A DNA stretch of 64,000 nt from Methanolinea sp. UBA277 (GCA_002499905.1 DANP01000019.1:56869-120868); one strand, 5' to 3'. Counted from the stretch's first letter, positions 51,734 through 61,398 are shown. The notes: generated by a model from the sequence alone, not told the origin. Program-made: numbers and translations.

Positions 51734-52526
51734 CGACCCCCTTTACTCAATTCTCCGGAGCAAACGGGAAGTCACGCGGTTTCAGATTCTCGTGGAGATT
51801 GCCGAGCATCAGCCGGCCATCCGCCAGCAGGAGATCGCCGGGAAACTGGGGGTCACGCCCCAGGCGGTGTCAGAGTATATCCGTGAACTGGTAGACGATG
51901 GGATGGTCGCTGCCCATGGGCGCGGGAGGTACGGGGTCACCCGGAAAGGCATTGAGTGGGTGCTGAACCATGCCGAAGCACTGGAGAGCTATGCCCGGCA
52001 CATCAGGAAGGACATCATCCAGCAGGTCTCAACCTGGACAGCGCTGGCCGCTGAGGATCTGCGGGAGGGCGACCCGGTCGGGGTCTACATGAAGGACGGA
52101 TGGCTCTACGCGGCAAAAGAGCCGCGGAGCGCCATGGGAACGGTGGTCAGGGACTCACGGAAGGGAGAGGATGTCGGTGTTGCCCGGCTGTCAGGGATCA
52201 TCGATCATACCGAGGGGACGGTTCATGTCGCCAAAGTGCCGAGGATCCAACGGGGCGGTTCACGGATGGTCCGGCCGGACCTCATCAGGGAGGTCATCGG
52301 GAAAGCGGGGATAGTCGCAGCTGTCGGTCTCGAGGCGTATATCGCCCTGAAAGAGGCAGGCCGGATACCTGACATGTTCTTCGGATCCCGGGAGGGAGTC
52401 ATTGAGGCGGCGTTCCACGGCATCGATTGTGTTATTCTCATTGTGGATGAGGAATTTACGGATTTCCTCAAACGGCTCGAAGGCGCCGGCCTCTCATACC
52501 TGATCCATGACCTGGTCTCAGCATGA
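51717..52526 (+). CDS. Winged-helix regulator with C-terminal domain of unknown function
   Basis: Residues 1-85 form a MarR-like winged helix: TRFQILVEIAEHQPAIRQQEIAGKLGVTPQAVSEYI and GRGRYGVTRKGIEWVL. The rest (about 95-269) has a beta-barrel-like part with REGDPVGVYMKDGWLYAAKE and an alpha/beta part, possibly ligand-binding. The family is confined to archaea as far as I know and is uncharacterised. It starts with TTG inside the previous gene and overlaps the helicase start by four bases, so all three are coupled. Confidence 0.78.
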   Translation: MTEASNDPLYSILRSKREVTRFQILVEIAEHQPAIRQQEIAGKLGVTPQAVSEYIRELVDDGMVAAHGRGRYGVTRKGIEWVLNHAEALESYARHIRKDIIQQVSTWTALAAEDLREGDPVGVYMKDGWLYAAKEPRSAMGTVVRDSRKGEDVGVARLSGIIDHTEGTVHVAKVPRIQRGGSRMVRPDLIREVIGKAGIVAAVGLEAYIALKEAGRIPDMFFGSREGVIEAAFHGIDCVILIVDEEFTDFLKRLEGAGLSYLIHDLVSA

Positions 52527-54574
52527 GAGTCATCATCCATCCCCAGAAGGGGGACTACAAGACCCTGTTTCTTGAGAACCACAGTGTGCGGGGAACCGGT
52601 TTTGTGGATCTCTCCGAGACCCCGAAAGGAGTCAGGCCGGTCCAGTACCGGCTCCGGTGGGGGAGCCGGAAGCAGTTCCGGAATACCCCAACCCGGGATT
52701 TTATCGCCTCGCTCCGGAAGGCCGAGGTATTCCTCACCCGCCATGACGACCTGTTCGAGACGTTTCTCTCCGATTTTCAGATACCGTTTGCCTTTGTAGA
52801 CCTCTGCCGGGTCTGCCTTCTCGAAGAACGAATCACACCCCTCAACCCTGCGACTGCGGTACGGTACCGGGGGTCCGAATCGATCTGCCCTGACTGTGCT
52901 AAGCGGGAACTCCGCCGTGAACTTGCCCACATGGGGCGCATCGGGAGGCAGGCCATGTCCCACATGGAGGCCCTGATCCAGAAGTACCGGGACGTGGACA
53001 AGGTGCTGGCGAGCATCCAGCCCGAAGAGATCCGGATGACCCAGACCCTGTTTGACCGGCTGGAAGCCCATCCGGTCCAGCACACTGCCCGGCTCGAAGA
53101 GCTCCCACTCCCCCGGAATTTTATCGATGCCTCGGGTGTGGAGTCCCTCATGCCTGCCCAGCAGATGGCAGTGGATGCCGGTCTCCTGTTTGGAAAAGAC
53201 CTGCTGGTCGTATCGGCAACAGCGAGCGGAAAGACCTTTATCGGGGAGATGGCCGGTCTCAAGAATCTGCTTGAAGGGCGGGGGCAGATGATATTCATGG
53301 TGCCGCTGGTGGCCCTGGCCGTGCAGAAGTACCAGCGATTCCTTGAACGTTACGGAGACATTACCGGGGTAGGGATCCTGATCGGGAAGAGCAGGATAAA
53401 TCTGCCTGAGAACCGTCCAGTGGGGGACCGGAACACCGGGGCCCCGATTGTGGTGGCCACCTATGAAGGGATCGATCACCTGATCCGGTGCGGTAAAAAA
53501 CTCAAAAAGGTGGGCACGGTAGTGATCGATGAGGTCCAGATGCTCGAAGACAGCGACCGGGGCCACCGCCTGGACGGTCTCATCTCCCGCCTCAAATACC
53601 TGGCCCCGAAAGCCCAGTTCCTGTACCTGAGTGCAACCATCGGCCTTCCGAAGACCCTCGCCAAAAAACTTGACGCCACTCTGGTCAGGTATGACGACCG
53701 CCCGGTCGCCCTTGAGCGTTACCTGCTCTTCCTTGAGCATAAGCAGAAGATCCCTACCATCAAGAAGCTCTGCGAGGAGGAATTCCGGCACGTCTCATCG
53801 AAGGGATTTCACGGCCAGACCATCGTTTTTACCAATTCCCGTGCCCGCTGCCATGTGATCGCCGATGCACTCGGCCCGAAATACGGAACGTACCATGCGG
53901 GGCTCACCTCCCAGGAGCGGCGATCGACTGAGGCGCTCTTCCTCTCCGGGAAGCTGAAAGCGGTCGTCACCACCGCGGCGCTCGGTGCCGGGGTGGATTT
54001 CCCTGCCTCCCAGGTCATCTTCGACTCCCTGGCCATGGGCATTTCCTGGCTTTCGGTGCAGGAGTTCAACCAGATGGCAGGACGGGCCGGGAGGCCGGAC
54101 TACCACGATCTCGGGAAAGTGGTCCTCCTTGCCGAACCCGGGGCGAGCTATGCCCGGGGGGCTGCTCATACTGAAGAGGAGATGGCGATGCGTCTCCTGA
54201 AAGGAGAGATGGAGGAGGTGGCCCCTGAACATGACCTTGAACAGAGCTCAGAGGAATTCGCGGCCAATGCCGTGGTCTGTAACGGGAATGAATTAGATCT
54301 CGAGCGTATTTGCGCCACCATGGTCGGGTCACTTGAACCGGTTATCCCCCTCCTCCTCGATCGCGGACTGGTCAGGAGATCTGACGGAAGAATCGAATTA
54401 TCTGACCTGGCCCGGATCATGGCCGAGCATTTTATCGGGGTTGAACGGCTTACCGATATCCTGGCGCTTACCCGGAAGACCGATGACCCGATCGAGATCC
54501 TGACCGAGCTGGAGTGCAGTTCGGGGCATGAAGACCGGGAGAAGAAGGAGAAAAAGAAAAAGGGCCGCCGGTAA
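52523..54574 (+). CDS. Archaeal DEAD/DEAH-type helicase with N-terminal zinc finger
   Basis: The 683-residue SF2 helicase has a zinc-finger-like pair CRVCLLEE and CPDCAKRE in the N-terminal 220 residues. The core then shows SATASGKTFIGEMAGL (Walker A), DEVQ box, YLSATIG, VFTNSRARCHVIA, TAALGAGVDFPASQVIF and FNQMAGRAGRPDYHD (motif VI). The C-terminal tail is very basic (EKKEKKKKGRR). It is related to Ski2-like helicases and unlike the Lhr protein at 32899. Its start overlaps the winged-helix gene, suggesting a joint regulatory or repair role. Confidence 0.87.
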   Translation: MRVIIHPQKGDYKTLFLENHSVRGTGFVDLSETPKGVRPVQYRLRWGSRKQFRNTPTRDFIASLRKAEVFLTRHDDLFETFLSDFQIPFAFVDLCRVCLLEERITPLNPATAVRYRGSESICPDCAKRELRRELAHMGRIGRQAMSHMEALIQKYRDVDKVLASIQPEEIRMTQTLFDRLEAHPVQHTARLEELPLPRNFIDASGVESLMPAQQMAVDAGLLFGKDLLVVSATASGKTFIGEMAGLKNLLEGRGQMIFMVPLVALAVQKYQRFLERYGDITGVGILIGKSRINLPENRPVGDRNTGAPIVVATYEGIDHLIRCGKKLKKVGTVVIDEVQMLEDSDRGHRLDGLISRLKYLAPKAQFLYLSATIGLPKTLAKKLDATLVRYDDRPVALERYLLFLEHKQKIPTIKKLCEEEFRHVSSKGFHGQTIVFTNSRARCHVIADALGPKYGTYHAGLTSQERRSTEALFLSGKLKAVVTTAALGAGVDFPASQVIFDSLAMGISWLSVQEFNQMAGRAGRPDYHDLGKVVLLAEPGASYARGAAHTEEEMAMRLLKGEMEEVAPEHDLEQSSEEFAANAVVCNGNELDLERICATMVGSLEPVIPLLLDRGLVRRSDGRIELSDLARIMAEHFIGVERLTDILALTRKTDDPIEILTELECSSGHEDREKKEKKKKGRR

Positions 54575-54637
54575 CCACTACGCCCCCTTCTGTTCGAGAA
54601 TCTTTCGCACCGTCCCAAGCCCATCGAAGATCCGTTC

Positions 54638-55150
54638 CTACGCCGTTCCCGTTTCTCGTCCCCTCGTCTGTGACCGCATCTGGTCAAGGATGTACTCCCT
54701 AAGTGCTCCTGCATCGGTTATCCCTTCAATCTGCAGTTCGGCCGCCGATGCCGTTCCCGCCGGATATCCTGCTGTCTGAACCTTCAGCATAGATATCCCT
54801 AAGAGCCTTGAGAGCGGACCCTGGCTGATATCCACGCTGGTGATCCGGTTGTAGGGGACGATGCCGGTCTTCCGCCGCCAGACACCCCGCTCCCAGCTGA
54901 TTCCGGTGGTAGAGAACCGGTAGAGAATGGTGTGGTAGTACGCGCCTGTCCACCAGATGAGAAAGAGTACCAGCAGCAGAACCGGAACAGTGATAGCCAG
55001 GACAAAAACCGGTTGGATGAAGATGGTGAACGGGATAAGCCAGGGGAGGACTCCTGCCCAGATGGCGATGAGGAGGTACGTGAGGTACAGGCTCCGAAGG
55101 TTCCGGTGCGGTTTCACTTCGCCGGGAGGAGCAGGGCTGTTCTCTGGCAT
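54638..55150 (-). CDS. Membrane protein with bacterial PH-like (YdbS) domain
   Basis: The 170-residue protein has two membrane helices (about 22-70) followed by a PH-like domain (about 75-160), with YRFSTTGISWERGVWRRKTGIVPYNRITSVDISQGPLSRLLGI. This is the YdbS/YdbT (bPH_2) type, membrane-associated and of unknown function. The gene begins 35 bases after the end of the methyltransferase-like gene. Confidence 0.85.
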   Translation of the reverse strand: MPENSPAPPGEVKPHRNLRSLYLTYLLIAIWAGVLPWLIPFTIFIQPVFVLAITVPVLLLVLFLIWWTGAYYHTILYRFSTTGISWERGVWRRKTGIVPYNRITSVDISQGPLSRLLGISMLKVQTAGYPAGTASAAELQIEGITDAGALREYILDQMRSQTRGRETGTA

Positions 55151-55185
55151 GATGAGGGTAGGGGCCGGGATCTATAAGAAGATGT

Positions 55186-56046
55186 TCAGGGATTCTCCCG
55201 GGTGATCCTGCAAACCCACCGGTCATAGATAGGATCCCGTGTATTTTCTGACACCTCGACACTGCCGCCGCACTGCTCTGCCCATACGGTGATCCAACCG
55301 GCCTCCTCCTCCTTTCCGACTGTTATCAGACACAGCTCGGTGAGAATGACCAGCTCACGGGCAAGCTCCTCCCAGGCATTGGCATTGAAGGAATTGATCT
55401 CACCGAACATCAGTCCCAGCCCCGCCCTGACCGGATCGATATAGTGGTGGGCGAGAGTTGCATCGATGCACATGGTCTCCCGGGGAATCAGTCTGCCAGT
55501 AGAGAACCCGAGAGAAAGGAGACCGAGATCGATATCGCAGGCCAGGACCCGGTATCCCAGATCTCTCAGTACCACTGAACCAAGCCCGGATCCGCAGCAG
55601 AAGTCGAGGCAGGTCTGCCCGTTCCCCGGCCCCCATGTCTCCTCCAGGAGTGACTGCACCATTGCCCTCCGTGCCGGGTTCAGATCCTCGAATGCGGGCG
55701 TCACCTCTGCAGCGATACGGAGGCTGTAGTACTCCCTGACCGCCTCTTCCCAGACCTGCCGGTCTTCCTGGTAGATGTCACCGCCAAGCTCCTCAAAGAA
55801 TGAGATGAGGGAGGCCGTCGCCTGGCGGAGGTGGTAGCATCCGGCAACCCATCGGTCATCGCTGTAATGGACGGCGACTGCGAGCGGATCCGATTCCTCA
55901 TCGACGAGAAGTCTCGCCTGGTCCCCGCCACATTCCAGGAAGAATGGGGTGTACCGGTCATCAGGCAGGTCGGCGAATGAGGGTTCGACGAGATCGATGT
56001 GGCCGACACCGAAGATGTCTGCAAGGGAAGGATGTTCACCGCTCAC
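55186..56046 (-). CDS. SAM-dependent methyltransferase-like protein
   Basis: The 286-residue protein has a class I methyltransferase motif I in LDFCCGSGLGSVVLRDLGYR and an acidic strand-2 end VLACDID. An N-terminal part of about 130 residues lacks known motifs. The substrate is unknown. It is adjacent to apgM, with only five bases between them, and probably shares its transcript. Confidence 0.75.
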   Translation of the reverse strand: MSGEHPSLADIFGVGHIDLVEPSFADLPDDRYTPFFLECGGDQARLLVDEESDPLAVAVHYSDDRWVAGCYHLRQATASLISFFEELGGDIYQEDRQVWEEAVREYYSLRIAAEVTPAFEDLNPARRAMVQSLLEETWGPGNGQTCLDFCCGSGLGSVVLRDLGYRVLACDIDLGLLSLGFSTGRLIPRETMCIDATLAHHYIDPVRAGLGLMFGEINSFNANAWEELARELVILTELCLITVGKEEEAGWITVWAEQCGGSVEVSENTRDPIYDRWVCRITRENP

Positions 56047-56051
56047 GGGTA

Positions 56052-57287
56052 TCAGGCCCCGTATTTGTTTGTCCTGTTGATCAGGTCACAGATAATCGGC
56101 ATCAGGGCTGATCCGGGGATCCGGTTGAGCCCTCCCTGTGCACAAGCGATTTCGTCATAGGATCTGACCGCATCGGTCCGCACGCCATCTCCCCTGATGA
56201 CCAGCGGAACCGGATCGGCACTATGGTCACGGATACTGCAGGGGGTGCTGTGATCGGCGCAGACCACGAGGAGGAGGCCTTCGATGGAGAGGAATGGCTC
56301 GATGGCCGCATCGATCTGTTCAATGAAGTCCCGTTTTTCGGCCGCATTTCCGTCGTGTCCTGCCTCATCAGTCCCTTTGATGTTGAAGAGGACAAAATCC
56401 TGTGTTTCAAGTTCGGTGAGGACTGCGTCCACCTTTCCTGAAAGGTTGGTATCGGTGGAGCCGGTTACTCCTGGTACCGGAACACGGCGGAGTCCCACCG
56501 CTGTGCCGATCCCGTTGATCAGGGTTGCAGCCGCAATCACGCTTCCCGAAAGTCCGTACCGTTCGGAAAATGGCTGGAAGTCACCCATCTCACCGGCACC
56601 GCGGATAAGGATGGTATTTGCCGGTGCAAACCCCTCCGCTTCCCGGTCGCGGTTGAGGGGATGCACTGCGAGGATCGCATCAGCCTGTCTTACAAACGAG
56701 TTCAGCGCATCTGCCGTCCTTCTGTCTGCCGGGGTGTCCCGGAGCGGTCTGAACGGGGGAGGCATGACACCGTCTTTTTTCGGGTCATTGGACGAGACGC
56801 AGGCCCCCAGCCCCTGGCCCCGGAAGGCAAGGGCGGCGCGGTGACCCGTCCCTGACCTGAACAACGCCTCGATGTCGAAGGCGGAGAGGTCGACCCCGTC
56901 CATGACAGCACGGGTCAGGTCCGCGGTATCATGGATGCGGCCCGCACGCCGGTCAATGACCTTTCCTGCGTTATCCAGCGTGGCATAGTTACACCGGAAT
57001 CCGATCATCCCAGGCTCCATCAGGATACCGGTCCCCACCGCTTCGAGGGGCCCACGGCCGGTATAGCAGCTCTCGGGCGGGTAACCGAGGAGGCTCAAAT
57101 GCGAGGTGTCCGAGCCGGGGCGGATACCGGGAGCGATGGTATCCATTATCCCGCAGACCCCCTCCGTGGCAATCCGGTCCAGGACTGGTGTTTTTGCGGC
57201 CTGGAGCGGCGTGAGATTCCGGAGATCCGGGCAGGGCCGGTCAGAGACACCGTCGATGATCAGGAGCAGGACCCTATCAGCCGTCAT
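56052..57287 (-). CDS. apgM: Cofactor-independent phosphoglycerate mutase, archaeal type
   Basis: ApgM interconverts 3- and 2-phosphoglycerate in gluconeogenesis and glycolysis. The 411-residue alkaline-phosphatase-fold enzyme has the metal site LLIIDGVSDRP, the catalytic region GSDTSHLSLLGYPPE and the C-terminal metal ligands in GTDEAGHDGN and CADHSTPCSIRDHSADPVP. The length is typical of the aPGAM family. Confidence 0.95.
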   Translation of the reverse strand: MTADRVLLLIIDGVSDRPCPDLRNLTPLQAAKTPVLDRIATEGVCGIMDTIAPGIRPGSDTSHLSLLGYPPESCYTGRGPLEAVGTGILMEPGMIGFRCNYATLDNAGKVIDRRAGRIHDTADLTRAVMDGVDLSAFDIEALFRSGTGHRAALAFRGQGLGACVSSNDPKKDGVMPPPFRPLRDTPADRRTADALNSFVRQADAILAVHPLNRDREAEGFAPANTILIRGAGEMGDFQPFSERYGLSGSVIAAATLINGIGTAVGLRRVPVPGVTGSTDTNLSGKVDAVLTELETQDFVLFNIKGTDEAGHDGNAAEKRDFIEQIDAAIEPFLSIEGLLLVVCADHSTPCSIRDHSADPVPLVIRGDGVRTDAVRSYDEIACAQGGLNRIPGSALMPIICDLINRTNKYGA

Positions 57288-57384
57288 CCTGAAGAGATAC
57301 GGGTTGCACGGTAATATGCTTCACCCTTCGGCGGAGGATCCCGCCACCATGAAAACCACAGAAGAGAAGGAACAGGAGGCAGCG

Positions 57385-57978
57385 TTACGCCGCCCTGACT
57401 GTCCCGACTTTGGACTTGATGATCTCCACCCTGCGGACAGGGAAGAGCGGTTTCACCGCTTTGAAGATCTCCTTTGAGATCTCGCCGGTCACGATCCCGT
57501 TGAGGAGGGCATTGAAATCGCCTTCCCTGGCCATGTCTTGTGCCTTCTGCGCCATGAGGCCGCGGATGGCATGGGTCTGGCTCAAATTTGCCCGGGTAAG
57601 GGTGTAACAGGTCACGGTCAGGTCGACTTTCTTGCCGTCCTTGGTGGTGACCGGGACATGACTGTCGATCCGTGAGGTGCGCCGCTTGACAAGCGACCGC
57701 AGGTAATCGCGGGTCAGCTCATGCCCGATAAACTCGGTATACGCTGCATCACCGGTCACATTCTCGACCCGGAACTTCATTTTCACATTCTGGCGGGCAT
57801 AGTCATTGATGATCTCACCGAGCGTGGTCTGCATGACCCGTCCGACCACATTCTCAGGATCATTGGCGATGGTGTCGCCGATGTATACCTTTCCGAGGCT
57901 GTCAGGGGTATATACCTTATACCAGCTCTTGGCCTTCCAGCCCTCTACTCTTCGTCCTGCCTGTTTTTTCTTTGCCAT
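57385..57978 (-). CDS. rps3ae: Small ribosomal subunit protein eS1 (S3Ae)
   Basis: The 197-residue protein begins MAKKKQAGRRVEGWKAKSWY and contains IGDTIANDPENVVGRV and ELTRDYLRSLVKRRTSRID, all typical of archaeal S3Ae. It is the last gene of the cluster S15-DHH-Pcc1-SerRS-S3Ae, 11 bases after serS. Confidence 0.97.
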   Translation of the reverse strand: MAKKKQAGRRVEGWKAKSWYKVYTPDSLGKVYIGDTIANDPENVVGRVMQTTLGEIINDYARQNVKMKFRVENVTGDAAYTEFIGHELTRDYLRSLVKRRTSRIDSHVPVTTKDGKKVDLTVTCYTLTRANLSQTHAIRGLMAQKAQDMAREGDFNALLNGIVTGEISKEIFKAVKPLFPVRRVEIIKSKVGTVRAA

Positions 57979-57989
57979 TCAATCACCTT

Positions 57990-59519
57990 TCAGAGGAATT
58001 TGAACAGATTTACTGGTTCTCCAACCATTCTGGCCACCTTTTCCGGCCAGTTTTCACGATCCAGTCCTTTCTGGGCCAGGAATGCCGCCGTCCACCGCTC
58101 GAGGCCGATGCCCGAGCACCCGGACCAGCACTCGCCCCCGCTCTGGATTTTCACATTGAACCCTTTCGGGTACTTGTCTCCATTGATGCTGACGTTCTGG
58201 AACTCCAGCCAGCCCTCACTGTAGGGGAGGAATGCTTCATAATCGGTCGTCCCGATCCGGTCTCCGCAGCCGCACGCGGCTTCCCCGCCGACTATCCCTT
58301 CCTGGGCCATGAACCAGGGGGTGACCCTGGCCGATCTCCACTCGAGCTCGAGAATGTCCTCAAAGACCTGAGTGTACGCCTCGTGGAGCTTATCGGCGAT
58401 TTCCACGGTCTGCTCCGCGGTTCCCAGCCAGAGCACCTCGATCCGGTGGAACTCGTCCACCCGCTCGATGCCGTGGATTCCACCGCTCTCGTAGCGGTGT
58501 GATGTCCCGCTCCGGTCAAAGACCCTGATCGGGAGACAGTCGTTCGCGAGTGTCTCACCCTGCACAAAGGGCCAGAACGGCGGGCACTGGGCATAGCACA
58601 TCCCGCCGATAGGCCCATCGATGCGGTTTTTGATCTCGTCGATCCAGACTTCCCCTGTTACCTTGAAGTAATCGGCGATGTCCTCCCAGTACGATGCATC
58701 GCGGGTCTTCGGGGTGCAGATGTAGTAGATTTCCGGGTAAACTCCCTTGGCATGTCCGGAACGCATCCAGACTTCCCAGGGGACCATCTTCGGAAAGATC
58801 ATTTCCGAGAACGCGAGCGGGCGGATGATCTCCTCGACCACGATCTGCTCGAAGGCCCGGAAGAGCTGGACTGCCTGCGGACCGAAGATCCACTGCCCGC
58901 GGGCGGGAGCATGCTTGATCCAGCCCCGCTCCACCATCTCCGCGGTCGGGTCTTTCGTGAAGTGCCGTGGTTTTACCCCGCTCTCGAAGACGAGTTCCCA
59001 GTGTTCGCTCTTCCCGCCGTACATCGCCGCCTCAATCTTCTCCTCCACCAGCCGGACAAGACGGTCAGGGATCCGGTTCTCGAGGTCTGCTGCGCTCACC
59101 GCAAGACTGATAGTCAGGGTTCCGTCTAACAGCACCGATTCTGTGATGAAGGGGAGCTTCGGAACCCGGAAGTTCTCGGGGAAGTCGCCTTTCATGGTGA
59201 TTACATAGTCCGAAATACCAATATCCCGGAGCCCCATTCGAAATTTTCCGAGCACGGGCGGGATCTGTTTCCGGAACCGGAAGAGAGCGTCATGCACCCG
59301 GGTATAGGGACCACTCGCGAACTCCAGTTCTGCCCGGTTCCCCTCAATACGGGGAATTCCCTCGATCCGGCCGACCTCGTCCGGATTTGCACCTTTTGGA
59401 ACACCCTTCCAGAAGAGTGGTTCCGACGCTTCAACTGCCTTCAGAAAAGCCGCTTTCGATTCTTCGCTGAAGTCAGCACTGAACTGGAGATCCGTTTTCA
59501 TCGTGAAGCGTAACTGCAT
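57990..59519 (-). CDS. serS: Seryl-tRNA synthetase, methanogen (type 2) form
   Basis: The 509-residue protein is the atypical, zinc-dependent SerRS of methanogens rather than the usual bacterial/eukaryotic type. Likely zinc ligands lie in MCYAQCPPFWPF, YESGGIHGIERVDEFHRIE and ACGCGDRIGTTDYE. I use ATG 59519 because CGGAGGAGCT lies four bases upstream and the MQLRFTMK start aligns with known type 2 enzymes. It overlaps pcc1 by 22 bases; ATG 59501 overlaps the pcc1 stop but has no ribosome-binding site. Confidence 0.95.
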   Translation of the reverse strand: MQLRFTMKTDLQFSADFSEESKAAFLKAVEASEPLFWKGVPKGANPDEVGRIEGIPRIEGNRAELEFASGPYTRVHDALFRFRKQIPPVLGKFRMGLRDIGISDYVITMKGDFPENFRVPKLPFITESVLLDGTLTISLAVSAADLENRIPDRLVRLVEEKIEAAMYGGKSEHWELVFESGVKPRHFTKDPTAEMVERGWIKHAPARGQWIFGPQAVQLFRAFEQIVVEEIIRPLAFSEMIFPKMVPWEVWMRSGHAKGVYPEIYYICTPKTRDASYWEDIADYFKVTGEVWIDEIKNRIDGPIGGMCYAQCPPFWPFVQGETLANDCLPIRVFDRSGTSHRYESGGIHGIERVDEFHRIEVLWLGTAEQTVEIADKLHEAYTQVFEDILELEWRSARVTPWFMAQEGIVGGEAACGCGDRIGTTDYEAFLPYSEGWLEFQNVSINGDKYPKGFNVKIQSGGECWSGCSGIGLERWTAAFLAQKGLDRENWPEKVARMVGEPVNLFKFL

Positions 59520-59722
59520 AGCTCCTCCGCAATTGCCAGATTCATGAGGTAATCGTCCACCGATGCGATGAGGGACCGGAGTTTCGTTCCTGAGACGACA
59601 GTCCTGACCACGTCTCCGGACGCCAGGGTCTGCATGGAGAGGAGGTTGTCCGGCCGGATGGCCCCGGCAACACAGGATGCGTTCCGGTGGAGGGTTGTAA
59701 TCTCCCCTTCAATTACCTTCAT
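59498..59722 (-). CDS. pcc1: KEOPS complex subunit Pcc1
   Basis: The 74-residue protein with IEGEITTLHRNASCVAGAIRPDN and VSGTKLRSLIASVDDYLMNLAIAEE matches archaeal Pcc1, the dimerisation subunit of the KEOPS complex that makes t6A37 in tRNAs. It starts four bases inside the DHH gene end and ends inside serS. The location between translation genes is conserved in archaea. Confidence 0.9.
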   Translation of the reverse strand: MKVIEGEITTLHRNASCVAGAIRPDNLLSMQTLASGDVVRTVVSGTKLRSLIASVDDYLMNLAIAEELCSYASR

Positions 59723-60936
59723 GCTGCAACAATCCTCCCGAATGCCGCCCTGAACTCGTCAAGGCGTGCACAGCTCACCGTCGCGCCCGCCCTCATCGTG
59801 TGACCGCCGCCGAAGCCGCCGCACCGGACTGCAGCCTCATGGACCGCGTCACCGAGCCGTATAGCATGAGGTTTCGCTGTCCGGACCGAGATATGACAGA
59901 GGTCATCGGTCTTTGCCGCAACCATCACCGGGGTCTCGAGCAGCGTGTCCCGGACAAGAGCATCGGCGACATCGCTTGCCACCGGTGCCTCCTCGACCAT
60001 GTAGAAACCGTCCGGGTCAGGCCTCTCCAGTGCGAACCGGAGTGCCCGGATCACCTGCAGCCGGTGCCCGAGTGCCGTCTCCCAGGCCTCGCTCAGCCCT
60101 TCCGCCGAACGGAAGCAGAGCGAGGCAGCGAGTCCGCCGCGGCCGCATTTTCCGCATGCGTCAACCACAGCGGCGAGAGCATGGGCATCGGGGATGACCT
60201 CACGTTCCAGGGAATACCGGTCTCCATAGAGGGATTCCATGGCCCCTGCCGGTGCAAAGGGGCTGATCCGCAGCACGATGAGCGAGAGCAGGGTCTCGGC
60301 TCCGGACGAATCATCCCCTGCAACACTCTCTATCAGGTCTGCCACCGCCATCTCGTCACCGCTGATGTGGTGGAGGTAGGGGTGAGTCGAGCAGAGCAGT
60401 CGCTCATGGAGATCCCGTCCTGGCAGCCGGCATCCCTTCCCTGGTGTGATGACCGATTCGGCTAACGCATCGTTGAAGATCTCCCTGTTCTTCCCGGCAA
60501 TCTCCTGACCATCACCGAGAATACCGAGCATCACCAGCCCGGCTAGATCGCGGTTGTCGCCAAGCATCTGGGCCACGATATAGGCAGCGCCGGCAGAGGA
60601 GAGCTCGCGATCGGCATCGATCCCTGCGAGCCGCGGATTGACGTGGAGATCCCCGGAAAACCGGGGCAGGTGGTGGTCGACGACCATGACTCCTTTCGGC
60701 AGATCCTCGAGGCCGGACCCCAGATCGCAGAGCAGGGTGGGGGTGTCGGGAGCAATCAATGCCGCGCTCACCCGGTGGAGTGCCCGCAGCCTGAACCGGA
60801 TGCCTCTCCGGAAAAGCGCTGTACAGAGGATAGTCCCTGCGGCAATCCCGTCTGCATCGTGGTGGGCATACACCTCCACGTACTCCTGACGCGAGAGGTG
60901 TTCAGCAACCCGGGATGCGGCTTCAGCGAGGGGCAT
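59719..60936 (-). CDS. DHH-family phosphoesterase (archaeal RecJ/GAN-like)
   Basis: The 405-residue protein has the DHH metal motifs AHHDADGIAAG (25-30), LCDLGSG, VVDHHLPR and a DHHA1 C-terminal motif CGGFGGGHTMRAGA. Archaeal RecJ-like proteins are single-strand nucleases or GINS-associated nucleases (GAN) at the fork; this one lacks the OB domain of bacterial RecJ. It lies three bases after the S15 gene, as in many archaea. Confidence 0.9.
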   Translation of the reverse strand: MPLAEAASRVAEHLSRQEYVEVYAHHDADGIAAGTILCTALFRRGIRFRLRALHRVSAALIAPDTPTLLCDLGSGLEDLPKGVMVVDHHLPRFSGDLHVNPRLAGIDADRELSSAGAAYIVAQMLGDNRDLAGLVMLGILGDGQEIAGKNREIFNDALAESVITPGKGCRLPGRDLHERLLCSTHPYLHHISGDEMAVADLIESVAGDDSSGAETLLSLIVLRISPFAPAGAMESLYGDRYSLEREVIPDAHALAAVVDACGKCGRGGLAASLCFRSAEGLSEAWETALGHRLQVIRALRFALERPDPDGFYMVEEAPVASDVADALVRDTLLETPVMVAAKTDDLCHISVRTAKPHAIRLGDAVHEAAVRCGGFGGGHTMRAGATVSCARLDEFRAAFGRIVAA

Positions 60937-60939
60937 AGA

Positions 60940-61398
60940 TTATCGGGAGAGCAGGATTTCCGCGGTCTCCGGTTTGTAGCTCCAGTCGCCCGGCAGGCGT
61001 CCTGATGAGACGTAGTACCGCACCAGCCGCCGCACCTTGGACTCGGTCAGCTGCAACTGCCGCTTGTTGTGCAGGTCGTTCTTGTTCTCAGCGAGATGCT
61101 TCCGCAGACCGAGCGCCTTTGCAATCAGGTTGCGGAGGTCTTCGGGGATCTCGGACTGCAGACCGTTCTCCTCCAGGATCTGGTCGATCCGCTTCCCCAT
61201 AACCAGCTTGACGTCAGGTACGCCATAACGGTCACGGAGGACGAGCCCGATCCGGCTGCTTGAGTATCCCTCTTTCTTGAGGTCGATAATGACTTTCTCG
61301 ATGGCTTTCACGTCGGTATTAGACCAGGACGGCGCCTCTGTGCGGTGAGGACGGACCGAGCCCGAATCTCCTCTCCGGCGTGCATGTATACGTGCCAT
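60940..61398 (-). CDS. rps15: Small ribosomal subunit protein uS15
   Basis: The 152-residue protein is the archaeal/eukaryotic-length S15, starting MARIHARRRGDSGSVRPHRT with EGYSSSRIGLVLRDRYGVPD and RLVRYYVSSGRLPGDWSYKPETA. GGAGGTGAAC lies just before the ATG, an excellent ribosome-binding site. It heads the cluster that includes the DHH gene, pcc1, serS and rps3ae. Confidence 0.97.
   Translation of the reverse strand: MARIHARRRGDSGSVRPHRTEAPSWSNTDVKAIEKVIIDLKKEGYSSSRIGLVLRDRYGVPDVKLVMGKRIDQILEENGLQSEIPEDLRNLIAKALGLRKHLAENKNDLHNKRQLQLTESKVRRLVRYYVSSGRLPGDWSYKPETAEILLSR

Noticed and set aside
52223..53791. 522-residue minus-strand frame
   Set aside because: Antisense to the helicase and winged-helix genes, which have clear motifs in the other strand.
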